NCBI GenBank assembly: GCA_000499405.2
Contig: HG738138.1
Span: 1,612,001-1,676,000 of the forward strand
Direction: 5' to 3'
Origin: Onchocerca volvulus
Taxonomy: Eukaryota > Nematoda > Chromadorea > Rhabditida > Onchocercidae
Length of the DNA: 64,000 nt
Both the position numbers and the translations under genes were made by a program. Each line of letters starts with the position of its first letter. The first letter of the stretch is position 1. This document shows positions 1-12,430 of this stretch, piece by piece. The notes beneath the pieces were generated by a model. The model was given only the letters and a program-made list of their open reading frames with translations, made no database searches and was not told the origin of the DNA.

Positions 1-45
1 ATCACTACAAGTGTAGTTCTTGTTACTTTTTGGATGTTGTTTCAG

Positions 46-2791
46 GTCGCCTCTGTTTGATAATTTCATGTACGTTGCCGAGATGCACACTGTTTTACGT
101 CCACAGTCGAGTGTAGCCAGCATAACATTATGGCCTTTTTATTGCGAAGATCATTTGGCACATGGATCGCCTTACGATATTGGTAAATTTTGCTTCCTTT
201 TTCTTTTTTTTGGATGAATATTTTCAGATTTTGATCTTGAAAAATCCTCGCTGGTAGCAAATGTCCTTGATTATTTAAATTTTTGAAACTATTTAGTCCA
301 CAAAACTGTTTATTTCTGCAAAAAAAAAAAAAAAAGACAGTTATTCTTGCAGAAACAGCTGAGATGGAGCAGCAACAACGCGAGGATGAGCATCAAGAAT
401 CTTTGGTTGATGTTGGAGCTTCGGTTTCCATATCAAGGAGATTATTGGATGCAAATTATCGTTGTACACATTTTCTTCTTCTCGATTCATTTTCATCTTT
501 GATTGAGGTATGGATGAAAATTCTACTTTATTAGATTGTTGGAAATAAATAAAAATATTTGAAAGATCAGAATATATCTCCAGGATAACAAAAGAATAAG
601 CCTTAAAGAGTCGTTGACATTTTTTTCAGAGGTTCATTCGCTTACGTCCACTTCGCACTAGTGAAGATGAGAAGGCCGTAGAATCATGGCATACATTAGT
701 TGTAACAGCGAATGATCGTGCAACGCAAATTTCATGCTTTCGGGTTGGTTTTTGAAAATTTTTGGACATAATAAATTGTAGTAAAGTTGATCATATGTTT
801 TTCCACTTCGATGTCATTCTGTTTAATAATGTTATGGAGTTTATTCAGTATTGCCTAACAAAGACAGCATTTGGAGAAATTTTGACCTGGAGTTTATTTT
901 ATGCAGGTTTTTTTCTTTTCTACTGTCCTTTTCTGTTGATTTAGGGAATCTAGCAATTTATTTTCTCATAGAAAATGTTGTAGAATGATGATGATGTAAA
1001 TACTGTAAGTATTTGGCATCGTTATGTGCAAAGAGCTGTTCAAAAGAAGGAAACTGTTAAGCTTTTGCTTCATGGTATATCCCGACAACAAAGCTCTTCA
1101 CGATTAAGAGATAGCACAACAAGCACGTAAGTTATTTATGCCAATTTTCTCTTTCTCATTTTTTCATCGGAAAGTAGTAATGAGCAAGCGTAACTGATTT
1201 TGATTGATGTAGTTAGTTGAAACAATGATCGTAGTGAGTATACGAAAACTTTCCAGTGCCTTGTCTATTGTTATGAATAAAAGAGAAAAACGATCTATTA
1301 TCATGCATCATGCGCAACAGCGTTACTGAAATTTGAAACAAACTGCAGCTTTAACAGATCATTCCTCACAATATGTGTTGTGTATCTTCTGACATGTAGT
1401 AATTTGCGAGAGTTTTTTTTTTTTGAATAGTTAAATGCATCATCCTAAATACTAATTCAAAATAGTACAAGGAAATTTCCAGAAATTCTGGTCATCATTT
1501 CGTTACACAGCAGGTCACTCCTGGAGATGCATGTGCAGTATGCCATCAGAATGTTCCAGGTGTTGTAGTACGTACAGGTTTGATTTTGCATCTGTCTTCT
1601 GCCTTAGTATTAACAGTAGTGGTAGTCGTTCATCCATTGAAAACTTGTAACGCTTGAAGTTCAACATTTTTAATAGTAAATTTAAAATATTTGAAGGAAA
1701 ATATACTTTTTTTCAGTTCATCGATGTCTGGGATGCGGTATGGTTTGTCATGAAAAATGTTCTGCTCTAGTTTCTTCTACTTGTCCTAATATGGAGGAAA
1801 AGCGATTAGTAGTAACGGCCAAATGTGACATTCCACCAGTTTCAAGACGGTCTGCAACTTATACAGGTTGATTTTTCTTTCGAAATTATCCAGGTTCATT
1901 CATGATATATTTTTTGCAGTATTCATGTGTAAATACTTACCTCCGTAAAACGTGATATATTAGTTGATTTACTGCTGTGGTAAATTGCAATTTAGTGATC
2001 AACATCAACATTCTTTCAAGAAAAGATTCCATAAGATTTGATGTGGGATCTGAACAAAATGTCTATTCATATTTTTGCATTTTTTTTTTTTTATTTCAAT
2101 TAACTTTGGGAATTCAATTGCAGCAGACACAAGGACGCTAACGATGAGTGCAAGTTGTCCTCATGCTGGTGCCACCTATAGCGGATTTTTAATGAAGAAA
2201 GGTGCCACGTTTAAAATGTGGAAACCTCGCTGGTTCGTTCTGGATTCAAACAGACATCAGGTTATGAACTTAAACAAATAACTTTTTTCATTTTCTTTTC
2301 GAATCTATGGACTTTTCAACTTTTTGACCATTTATCTGAACTTTGTATCTTTTTATTCATTATGTAATTTTTAGTTGAGGTATTATGAGAATGAAACGGA
2401 CATGAACTGTCGAGGTGTCATTGATTTAGCTGACGTTAAATCTGTCGAAATAGCTGCTAGCCATGCGTTGAGGAAGCCGCTTCTGGAGGTATGGATCTTG
2501 GATTGGTTTACAAATATTTTTTTTTTCTTTTTTTTTGTGCATAAAAATTTTGAAATTAATGCCAAATTTTGGCATATAATCTTTAGTATTTTGATTTTAG
2601 CAGTTCAAGTGTTTTCAATTTCAATAATGTTTTATATCAACGATCTCTCCTATTAATGCTTTACTTGCAGTCTGTAAAAATTGTGCATTGTTCAGGTTCG
2701 TACCTCCAGACGTGCCTATTCACTACTTGCCGATACGAAGGCTGACGCCGATTTGTGGCTAGAAAAAATTTTGGCTGCTTTGCACGACTAG
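46..2791 (+). CDS. mtm-5: SBF1/2 (MTMR5/13)-type myotubularin-related protein, 3' part
   Basis: C-terminal part of a SET-binding-factor/MTMR5-13 protein, a catalytically dead myotubularin relative that in animals carries DENN domains and acts on Rab proteins and phosphoinositide membranes. The 5' part lies outside the window. Proposed exons: 46-182, 228-253, 353-507, 630-743, 984-1126, 1483-1577, 1717-1866, 2124-2260, 2375-2488, 2696-2791. The first exon holds LTLWPFY, typical of the end of the myotubularin region. Exons at 1483-1866 encode a C1 zinc finger (HHF..., CAVC, CLGC, CHEKC, final Cys). The last three exons encode a PH domain ([21 protein letters not shown], and the C-terminal helix with DLWLEKI) that ends at TAG 2789-2791. 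All junctions from 353 onward agree in phase. The 253/353 junction does not (phase 0 meets phase 1), so one boundary there is wrong or a small exon is missed. The family assignment rests on the C1-PH order and the PH sequence. Confidence 0.92.
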
Positions 2792-5700
2792 CGATGATTG
2801 ATTGGGTACGTTTACTCATCTGTTTTCCTTGGCCTTTATGTATCCATTTATATTATTAATGGGCAAATTGTTTTGTCCGTCACTATCAGTAATTAGAACT
2901 GTTTGTTCATTCATTTTAGCGTGTTTGGTACAAATAGCACAACTTCATGCGAAACATACCATGAACAAGTTTCTTGTAGAAACTAACGACGCAAGTTGTA
3001 GGATCGTTTCGTTTAATGCATTTGTTGGTTTAAGTATTGATAGTTTGCTCCAACTAATTTTATCTTGCCAGTATTGTCTAATTTTCAGTTTCTGATATCT
3101 ATGTTTCGATACTTAATTTTGAAATATATTAATTAAACATTTATTCCTTACCTGTAAGCATTGTGTTGCGTGCCATTTTTTCCTTTTTTTGCTTTTGAAA
3201 ATATCTGGTTTAATTTTTAGACTGAAAATTTGCAAGAAAAAAAAAAAGAAGATAGTACGATGTATTTTTTTGTTATATTTATTCCATTACTGAATAAGAA
3301 AGCATCTCTTTTTTATACTTATTCGAAAGCGCAAAATTTTAGCTTGGTCGTCGTGTTATTGCCCATTTCCGTTGTTTTGCTGCTTTTTTCAATATATTTT
3401 GTTTTTGCATTTTTGAACTAAGATTGTTGCTTGAAGAAGCTTTAGAAATATGCAGAAAGTGATGAATTTTTTTCTTTCTCTCCAGTTATAAATAGTTTGA
3501 TAATCAAGTAAGAAATATGCGCCGTGATTAAATAAGATACGTCTTGGTCGAACAAAAAATAATTTAGTAGCGAAATGTGAAATAATCTAATTTTTTTTTG
3601 CAAAAGAGCATATCATTAATTTTGTGATCAAACAAGAAACAATTTAATAATTAAGTAAGAATGTATAGTTGAAGTTTTTTCTTTATTTTTCTTTAAACTG
3701 CATTTACTGTGACTTCTCAGTTTACTAGATCTTTTAAAAACAAACTGCATTATGTTAGATTTCAATATTTCTGTTTTAGATGTTTGTATGCATTTATTAA
3801 ATTTTCTTACGTATTAAGAGCAGTTGAATTCTGTTTCATGCGTTCATGTCAATAAATGTAAGTAAAATTTCATGTTGAAGAATTTTTTTGCTGCCATTTT
3901 TATTCATTTTAATTCGAAACTTAATAATTTTATAGACGAATATACCTAAGTCTGCTTTTTCGTTATATGTTTTATAGCAAAATCGGTGAAAAAGTTGTAA
4001 CTTTGTAAAGTTTGTAATGACAAAAGACAATTTCATGAGTGGTGAATTTTGTTAAGTTCAATTAATTTGCTCGTTATCAAATAATTTTTAAAAGATGGAA
4101 AAGTGCAGTGGAAAGAAAACTCAATGAATAAGAAGGCGATTTTTCTTTATAGTTAAGGTAATTCCTATATTCAAGAAATGAGTAACAGGAGTAAAAAATT
4201 TCACTAAAGCATTCCAAAGTTTATTTTCATCATATAGAATGGTGCTAATGACAGAATAATACCATAAGAAATAATGAATAATAAAAATGTATAAGTAAAG
4301 GAATTGATGGAGTGATGAATGAATATATTTCTGCCTATAATAATACTGTTCTATTAGAAATGCGATAATTCGTGATAGTATTTGGTATTTCAGTATCTGT
4401 AATATTCTTACACAGATAATTTCAGTTATCATTAATTATTCTGCAATGAAGGCAAGCTTCTAATATTGGAATATCTGGGGAAATAAGGCTGAATTGTCAA
4501 GTTGGTGACTTGGATGGTATACTTGTATCGATAAATACTGAGAAATATGATAATTAAATATGGAGTAATTTATCCAGTTTATCCATATTAAAGTTAGCGG
4601 AAATACATTTAATAAAAATCAATTTTAGAAAATTTTAAGGAAAGACTTAGGATCAAACTTAAATCTCAACTCCATTAAATTTGTTACCCAAATGTTTCGT
4701 TGTGAAAATTTTTTGGAAAATATTTCAAATGCTTAATAATCTATTTATTTGCTGATTTTCTTGTTTTGCAAATATCGATTGGTTTTTCAGATTTTTCGAA
4801 ATCTTCTGAAGTCTGTAGCATCAATTTAAAACCTAAAGTATTCAAAATTTAAATTTAGTGTTTGTAAATTCCGATATTAAATTATGTTCTAATGATAGAG
4901 TTATAGTTTCAAATTTAATTTTAAATTGTGCATAAAAAAAGTTTAACGAGAAAAGCCTTTTTCACTGAGTACTTTTCCGGAAATTTTTGAAAATTAGAAA
5001 GTTATTGTTTCGGAAGAACAATTTTAAGATGCTAAATTCTTTTTGTCATTAATAGAGTATGATGAAAGCTTGGAATAAACTATAAGTGGATTAAAGTGAA
5101 TGAAGGCGACAAGTTTTTTGCTGATAATATTCCATGACAATAAGACTAAAATAGAAGAGTTCATTTTGTCGGAAAGATATACCACCGAGAGATCGATTTC
5201 AAATATTAAGTATCAGATTTCTGAAAATGATTTCTATCTACTGAGTACTCCCATTATATTTCATTAAGATCTGATGATAAATTTCCTGAAGATTTAAAGA
5301 AATAATTAATTAAAAATGAAATTAAAAAGAAAAAAGATTATTGTTTTGATATTAGTCGATTGAATGGGGATGATTTAACGAAATATTGTTTAAAACTTTT
5401 GAATATATTCATTAAAATGGTTTCATTGCTCTTAAATAAAAATTACTTTATTTAAAATAGTATTACAGGCAGAATATATGAAATATAGCATGTATCATGA
5501 TAAATACATCAATTAACAATGCTAAGAACTATCGTTGAAATTGAAATTTCATTTTCAATGAACAAATTTTAATCTAGATTTGAATTTTTCTTTTTTTTTA
5601 GATTTTTCGAAGAAATGTTAGAAGTTGTAAACTACGGAAATGATACTGTTAAACCGGTGATGTGAAATAATAAGATAAATTTGCGTAAATGTATACAAAA

Positions 5701-7291
5701 ATAAAACATGATATTCCATGATGTTGATAAGATCAGAAAGAAAGTACTTATTTATCGAAAAAATAATAGCATCAAAAAATCAATTTCAAATATTGTCAAA
5801 TTTTTCAAAATAATTTTATTCAATAATTATTTGAAATATTTGCTGTTGATAATTTTTCATTATTCATTGTCAAAATTTAGATAAAGAATTGATGTAAAGG
5901 ATAAACAATACGATGTATGACCATTACATTACATCAATTTCAAATAAATATATGAATAACATCAAATTCAAAAAGTAATTTAGAAAAATGAAAGCAAGAT
6001 TGAGTTGTCATAGGAATTATTTAACATTTAAAATGCATTTTGCCATGTATTTCAACTCATTCAGACTTCCAAAATTGACTAATCTAACTTTAGTGAATTA
6101 TGAATACAACTTGAATCAAATTTATTATAAGCACAGAAGATGAATAAACTGAGAGAAAATCAACGTAGTGCTATTTCTTATTTTGACGGAAAATTAAAAC
6201 GAATTTAGAATTAATTAAAAATTGTTGCTGCACTACATCAATTATTTTAATGAATTTGATCTTTGAGATCTCATTTTATCATTTTTGATTTTAGTTATTA
6301 ATTTTCATAAATAGATAAATAAATTTTCCATAAATATATAAATGATGCAATACATAAATTACTTATTTACTTATTGGTAGCGATGAATTTATAATTATAT
6401 CGTAAATCTAAATTCATTGTCTATCGGATTCACACATGATGACTGTTGACCTTGCTATGACCTTTGCTATGTTTCTTGTTTGTTTTGTAATGTTTCATCT
6501 TTTCATTTCGTAAATCTATCCGAAAATCATATAAGTTTTTAGATATATTTTTTTGCAGTAAGAATATCATAACGATTCAGGAATTTAATTGTGATTATTT
6601 GCTACAATTATAACTTTAAAATGAAGGAATTGTTATTCATTTGGAATTCCTTTTTTTTTTTTTTCCAAGCAGTTATTTCAAATTTTATTTCCATTGAATG
6701 AAATTAAAAATATCCTTCCGACTCATGATTATATTATTCCGTAATTGAAATTCATTTTGTTGGAAAATTAATGGAAAAAGGTATACAGTAGAGTATTATG
6801 CTGGATAAAGAAATGGAAAAAATTAAAATCTAAGGAAGATATATTTAAAAATCTTTTACAATCAAAAAACTTTTTGTCATTTCTCAAACGACAACATATG
6901 GCCCAATTTTTAGAAGCGAAAAATGTCAATGAATCAGATTATTTTTCAAGTTTTTCTTTTTTTTTTTTCTTTTTTTTTCTTTTTATCAAATTACAATTGT
7001 TCGCACACGATCAATCACAGCACTGCTTCAACATTTGAACTGTTCTTGGATAGATACAAATATTTAATTCCATAGTAGAAAACAATGCGATTATCAAATA
7101 ATTATTTTACTCCAACTGTGCGATAATTGAAGATGGTTTGTAAAACTACGAACCAACCATATTTGTTTCAAGCTGAAATTAAAGTTTTTTGAATTTTGAA
7201 ATTTGCTCAATCTTTGGGATTTCAGAATTTATTGGTAAATTCAAACTTGAAATATTTGTTTTTATTGAATTAATCAAAGTAAATTAAGAAT
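2792..7291. other. Gene-free stretch between the SBF and LMO genes
   Basis: About 4.5 kb with no exon I can support. The first several hundred bases are probably the 3' UTR of the SBF gene; the open frame at 2802-3095 directly follows that gene's stop and has no recognisable family. The rest is AT-rich with scattered T runs (for example near 6650-6665 and 6957-6980). No RNA gene or mobile-element protein was recognised. Confidence 0.6.
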
Positions 7292-8418
7292 TTAACTTTC
7301 AAGATCAAAAATTTTGGTATTCCAAAAGTTAAAAGTTAAAACCGGTTCGAAATTCTCCAACTGTTCGATATTTTTGGTAAGTTCGGTTAAACTTTGATTG
7401 TTGTATGCAGCTTGATGAAACGTCATACGCTCTTCGAAATCATATTGGCAAAGAATTTTGTTCTCGAAAAGATAAAATTTATCACCAATACAAAACCTAA
7501 AAATTGAAAATTTTCAAACTTATTGATATACATATTGCAAATAATCATTAAATTATGAAAATTTTCGCAACTTCTTGTGTCTTAAAAACCAATAAAATTT
7601 ATTTTAGTTTTATCTTCAAAAAATAAATCTCGAAATTTATGCTTTCCGAAAAGCAGGAAAAGTAACCGTTGATTGCAAACTTGACATGCGAAGCATCGTA
7701 AATGATAAACATTATCTTTGGCCCGCATGACAAGTTCAAATGCTGGAATATTCTTATCACAAGCGGCACAAGTACCCGTTAACCCAAATAATCGCAAATA
7801 ATCTCGAGCACATAATATCATACTTTGTTTATAGTATAATTTCGAGCCAAGTTCTCCCAATCGACAAAGACAACAAACACACTGAAATTAATGACGTATT
7901 AATTTTATAGTTTAATCTTTTTTCGCTCATTCTCGATTTTTGAATGTACAATTTTAATTAACATCTATTCAACATGCGAAGATTTGAAGGATAATTTTGC
8001 AATTTTCTTGAAAAAAAAAATGCTTGGAAATTCTGAAAATGTTGCGAAATTATAAAATTTTAATTTTCTCTCGAATAAAATTGAAATTAAATTTGAATGA
8101 AATTAGAAGGGAAGGAAAAAGAGAGAAAAGAAAAGAAAAGAAAATGAACAATTTTTTTTCGTTTTCCTTTTTACGGAAAGCTGTTTTGGTTATGCAATTC
8201 ATTTTTTTTTTTTTTTTAATCTGAAAATTTTTTTTTTTTTAATTAAAAATTTTTGATTTACGAATAATGTTGGTAAAAAAAAAAAAAAAAAAATGGAATA
8301 TTACGAAAGCAAGTAATTAATTAACCTTTAAACAATCTTCATGCCAAAATTTGCCAACTGCTTGTAGCATATATCGATCACGAATTTGAACAGAACAACC
8401 AGCACAAATTGAATTCAT
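7292..8418 (-). CDS. LIM-only protein (LMO1/2/3, rhombotin type)
   Basis: Nuclear adaptor with two LIM zinc fingers. In animals LMO proteins bridge LDB/CLIM and GATA/bHLH transcription factors in neural and blood development. Exons (minus strand): 8418-8326, 7881-7667, 7496-7292, giving exactly 170 codons plus TAA. LIM1 starts at CAGC and runs through FWHEDCLK into [16 protein letters not shown]2 contains [36 protein letters not shown] and FCIGDKFYL. The phase-2 junction CNQR/FCIGDK falls where vertebrate LMO proteins are continuous, which supports the splice model. The block [12 protein letters not shown] is close to LMO1-3. The tail after LIM2 (about 50 residues) is longer than in vertebrate LMOs. 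I chose ATG 8418 because the upstream frame soon stops; a weak acceptor just before it leaves room for an extra 5' exon. A poly(A) signal (AATAAA on the minus strand) lies at 7261-7266. Confidence 0.95.
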
Positions 8419-9086
8419 CGAATTATACCTTTGTTACGATTTATGAGGAAATGAACATTATTTAAAAAATTCTGAAATTTCAATTCATAATTTCAAATTT
8501 TTTTTTTCAATTTATCATTATAAATGTAGCATTATGCGACAACTAATGATATCATTATTAAACAAACATTTTTCGGCATGATGATGTCATTATTAAACCC
8601 ATATATATACAGTAAAGAGATAAATATGATATTGGAATTATTTAACAGATCAAATATATGATTGTAAAAAAGGCAAGATTATTAAGATGGAAAAAAGTAG
8701 TGTTCTATGCATATGCTTATTATAATTATTATTTAATGAATTTTGAAAATTTTTAACAATTTTTTAAATTAATAAATTTCTAAAAATTTAAATAATTCAA
8801 AATTTGAATGACAAATCGGAAATGTTCATTTGTAAATAAATACATATAGTATAACGGGAAAAAAGTTAAAAGTTGAAACATCAAAGTATCATTTTAACAA
8901 ATATGTTTCAATGACATATTTTCACATCCAGAAAGTCGAGTATCGCTCCAGATGCCTTATCTCGAGACCGGATGATGATAATGATGACGATGATGATGGT
9001 AATGCTTTTAAATAATTGCTTCTCGTAATATTCGATGCTTCTCGAATAATTAATCATCATTTCTTTTTTTTTCCTTTTCTCCCTCC

Positions 9087-9108
9087 CTCTCTCTCTCTCT
9101 CTCTCTCT
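9087..9108. repeat. (CT)n microsatellite
   Basis: Uninterrupted CT dinucleotide run within a longer pyrimidine tract (about 9061-9110). Confidence 0.9.
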
Positions 9109-9560
9109 TCCTATCCAGTTTTTACAATTATTACTTTATATTTCAATTTATTCGTTTTTCCATTTTCCTTATTACCCTTTCAAAAGTATTTGAAGTAATT
9201 AATGAAGTTTGAGCAAAGATTATTTGAAATAATTTTTGGTAAATATTAATTGTCTGAAATATCCTGACATATATATGCTCATTTTTTGATAATAAAAAAA
9301 AGTGTGGAAAGGAGAAAAAATTTTTTAAATAAATAGTTGTAGGTGTTAATAAATAATTAAATAAGTGAGTGGGTAAGTGATAATTTGTAAAAATCAACTG
9401 TAAAATAAAAAATAGCTTATTTTTTTTTATTAAATGCATTTCCAATCTTTTTAGTTACTTTTTGCAAGTTTATTTTCAGCTAAAAATTTATTATTATATT
9501 GAAAATATAATAAAGCTTAACATTTGAAAATATGATTGCTAATTAAACATTGACTTCTGC

Positions 9561-9620
<60 letters not shown>
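9561..9620. repeat. (AAT)20 microsatellite
   Basis: Perfect AAT trinucleotide array of 60 bp, about 20 units, in non-coding DNA. Likely length-polymorphic. Confidence 0.97.
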
Positions 9621-9622
<2 letters not shown>

Positions 9623-11830
9623 AACAGCAACAAATAATTATGGTTTTCTATTAGAAATAAAAATAATGACATGATAAACAATATAAATATATAAACATTC
9701 TAAACAGATTATTGCTTGAAAGATCAGTTATTGGTTGTTATAAAGTTTTACAATTTATGAAATTATATACTAATTATTATAAATTCCGATATTTTTAATG
9801 CAAATTACATGTGATACCTGAAATATTTCGAAGAATTAAAGAAATAAAAAAGAAACAAATATTATGCATTGATTGTAACTTTATCATTACAATCTCACTT
9901 CTGAAATCTTATTTTCGAAATGATATTAATTATTAATTTGTGGAGAAAATGGTCTTAATAAAATGCAATTTTAATGAATGACATTATTTTGCCGTATTTG
10001 CTTTAGAATGTAAAATTTACTTTCGTTTAAATCTAAAAATAAATTTAAATCGTTTTGCTTGAAAATTTTTTTTTAAATGAAATAATTTTTAGTGATAAAC
10101 GTACCTGCATCAATATGATTATTGCTTGCTTTTTTTTTTTTTTTGAAATGATATTTATGTAAATATTGAATATAATTGATGAAAAGTGAAGGAAGTAAAG
10201 AAACATAAAAATAATTTAAAATGGAAATGAATAATTTTGATACAAAACAAGTGAATTTGAATATTTTTATTAAGGTGGAAGTATGGCATATATATGTTAA
10301 TGCTTCATTAAGTAAGCTTTCTAAGCTTTCTAAGTACTTTTCTAACTTTTCTAAAACACCATTAAGCATCAGGGAAGCAAAGAGACATAATAACTTAAAT
10401 CTCACACTTCTGCATAATGAGCAAGCTTATTAGTTTTGGTTTGTGCAAAAATACTAATTGAAAAATTTTTTGTTGTTTAGACGAGAAAAATGTAATCGAA
10501 AAAAAAAAAAAAAAAGGAACGAGTTGCGGTAGTTAATTGAATTTTCAAGTTTTCGAAATATTTTGCATGATAATTGAATTTCTCACCTTAAAACCGTTAT
10601 GTAAAAGTGGCAACACCTGGGTGATGTATGAAAAATACAAACGAAGAATTTATCTTCAAAAAAAAAAAAAGAAAATTCAAGAAAATACTATTAAATGAAG
10701 AAGATTATACAGTTGGAATTGTTAAAAATTTGAATGAAATGGAATAAAATGCATTTTATTTACGATATATATAGGAATTGTTGGTGAAATTTCATTTTTT
10801 TTTTTTTTCCAACAGATCGATTAGCTGATCAAATAATCCGATGAATTTGTATTTCTATCATCAGCCTGATGAGCTTTTCTCGAAAAAAAATAAAACGAAT
10901 TGATTAATTAAGAAAGAAAATGCAAAAATTCAATTATTAGAAAAGGTTAAATAAAAAGAATTGAAAAAAGTTATGTTAATTATTAATAAAAATTTCGATA
11001 ACTTTCTAATTTTCTAAAATTCTTGTACTTTTAGCAAAATTTACGATAAATCATACTTCATGATATTGAAAAGCTAATAATACGATTGAAATTCATAGCC
11101 AGATAGTTTCAAAAAATTCTTATTTAAATGTATGATATTTCAAATGAATGGAATTTTTTGATTTGAATTAGGTAAAACAATTTGAATAATTTAAAACATG
11201 CCAGTCAAAATTTGCAATTAATTTAATGTCTGGAATATAGATTTCAAATTTTCAAACATTCATGCATATTTTCCGTTCATTTTTTCTGCTGTTCTAGAAA
11301 AATGCTTTCGAGCTTAAATTAAAATTGAAAGTTTAGCACATATTCATTAGAAATAATTTAAATTTGTTAGCAATTTTTCAACTAAAAACTAGGAAGTGCT
11401 ATTAAAGATTATCAATATTAATAATGTTAGGAATAAAATACGTTTAAGTATGACTAGCATTTAAATAATTCATTAATATAAAGCAATTTGTAGAGTTTTA
11501 TTAATTATATAATTGTAATTTAAATTGTTTATAACTTATTGCTACAATTTTTATTTTTAATCAAGTAATATAGCCATGCTATAATTTATCTTTTCATGCG
11601 TCAAACAAGTGGTTAGATTCGAAAAACAAAATTAATTCGTATAGTTGGAATATTTTAAATAATCCAAACTTGTATCAACTTCAAAGACATTTTTATTATC
11701 AATAGAAGAAATAAAATACTGTGAAATTTTCTTCAAAATAATTAATATTACAAAAAATAATTTTTGGGAAAAAAATTGAGAAGTTAAAAAGAAAATGATA
11801 GAATAAGAAAGATAAGTAGAAAAAAAAAAG

Positions 11831-11973
11831 CAACGTCATTCAAATGAGGAAAAAAGTAAAACGTCATTAGGTGAGAAACGAAAAATAACGTCATTTAAGT
11901 GAGAAACGAAAAGCAAAGCGTCAATTAAGTGAGAAACGAAAAGCAAAACGTCAATTAAGTGAGAAACGAGAAA
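11831..11973. repeat. 30-bp minisatellite, about five copies
   Basis: Tandem units built on AACGTCAATTAAGTGAGAAA followed by CGAAAAGCAA. The last three units are nearly identical; the first two and a trailing fragment near 12010 are degenerate. The unit is non-coding. It lies between the LMO and TARP-like genes. Confidence 0.85.
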
Positions 11974-12240
11974 AAAAAAAAAGGGGGGAAAAAAAGAAGA
12001 AAAGATAAACGCCATCAAATGAAGTAATTTTAGATATTGTCGGTACTGATGACGATTAACAGCAAATGGACGTTACTTAGCAAATTGGATATGGTCGACG
12101 ACATCCATCCGAGATGTCCGAGAATGAATCGAGAGTAGTTGAATCGAGGGGAAGCGACCGAATAAATTATGGAAAAGGGAAAAGAAATTAATGAGTTTCG
12201 TAAAATGTGCTCATAGGATACTTTCGCCATGCAAATAATA

Positions 12241-12430
12241 TTTTAGGGAAAGGGGAAAGAGGAGGGGAAAAATTTGTTTTGATCAGATGAAGAAAATTGA
12301 AAGGGAATGGAAAGAAAGAAAGGTAGGTAAAGAAAAGATGGAAAGGATTGAGTAAATGAATGAATGAATTTGAATGAATGAATGAATAAATGAATAAATG
12401 AATTTGAATGAATGAAAATGAAATGAAATT
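12241..12430. repeat. Purine-rich tract with GAAT repeats
   Basis: A strongly purine-biased stretch (GGGAAAGGGGAAAGAGG type) runs into an array of TGAATGAATG and TTTGAATGAATG units at about 12355-12420. The open frames here on the minus strand are a by-product of the low complexity. Confidence 0.8.

Noticed and set aside
2802..3095. 97-codon hydrophobic frame after the SBF stop
   Set aside because: Directly downstream of the SBF stop codon, no family resemblance, no splice context; treated as 3' UTR.
3230..3421. 63-codon hydrophobic frame
   Set aside because: Starts in an A run and has no homology or splice signals; likely chance.
11831..11973. CRISPR-like array
   Set aside because: Tandem units abut without spacers and the genome is eukaryotic; it is a minisatellite.
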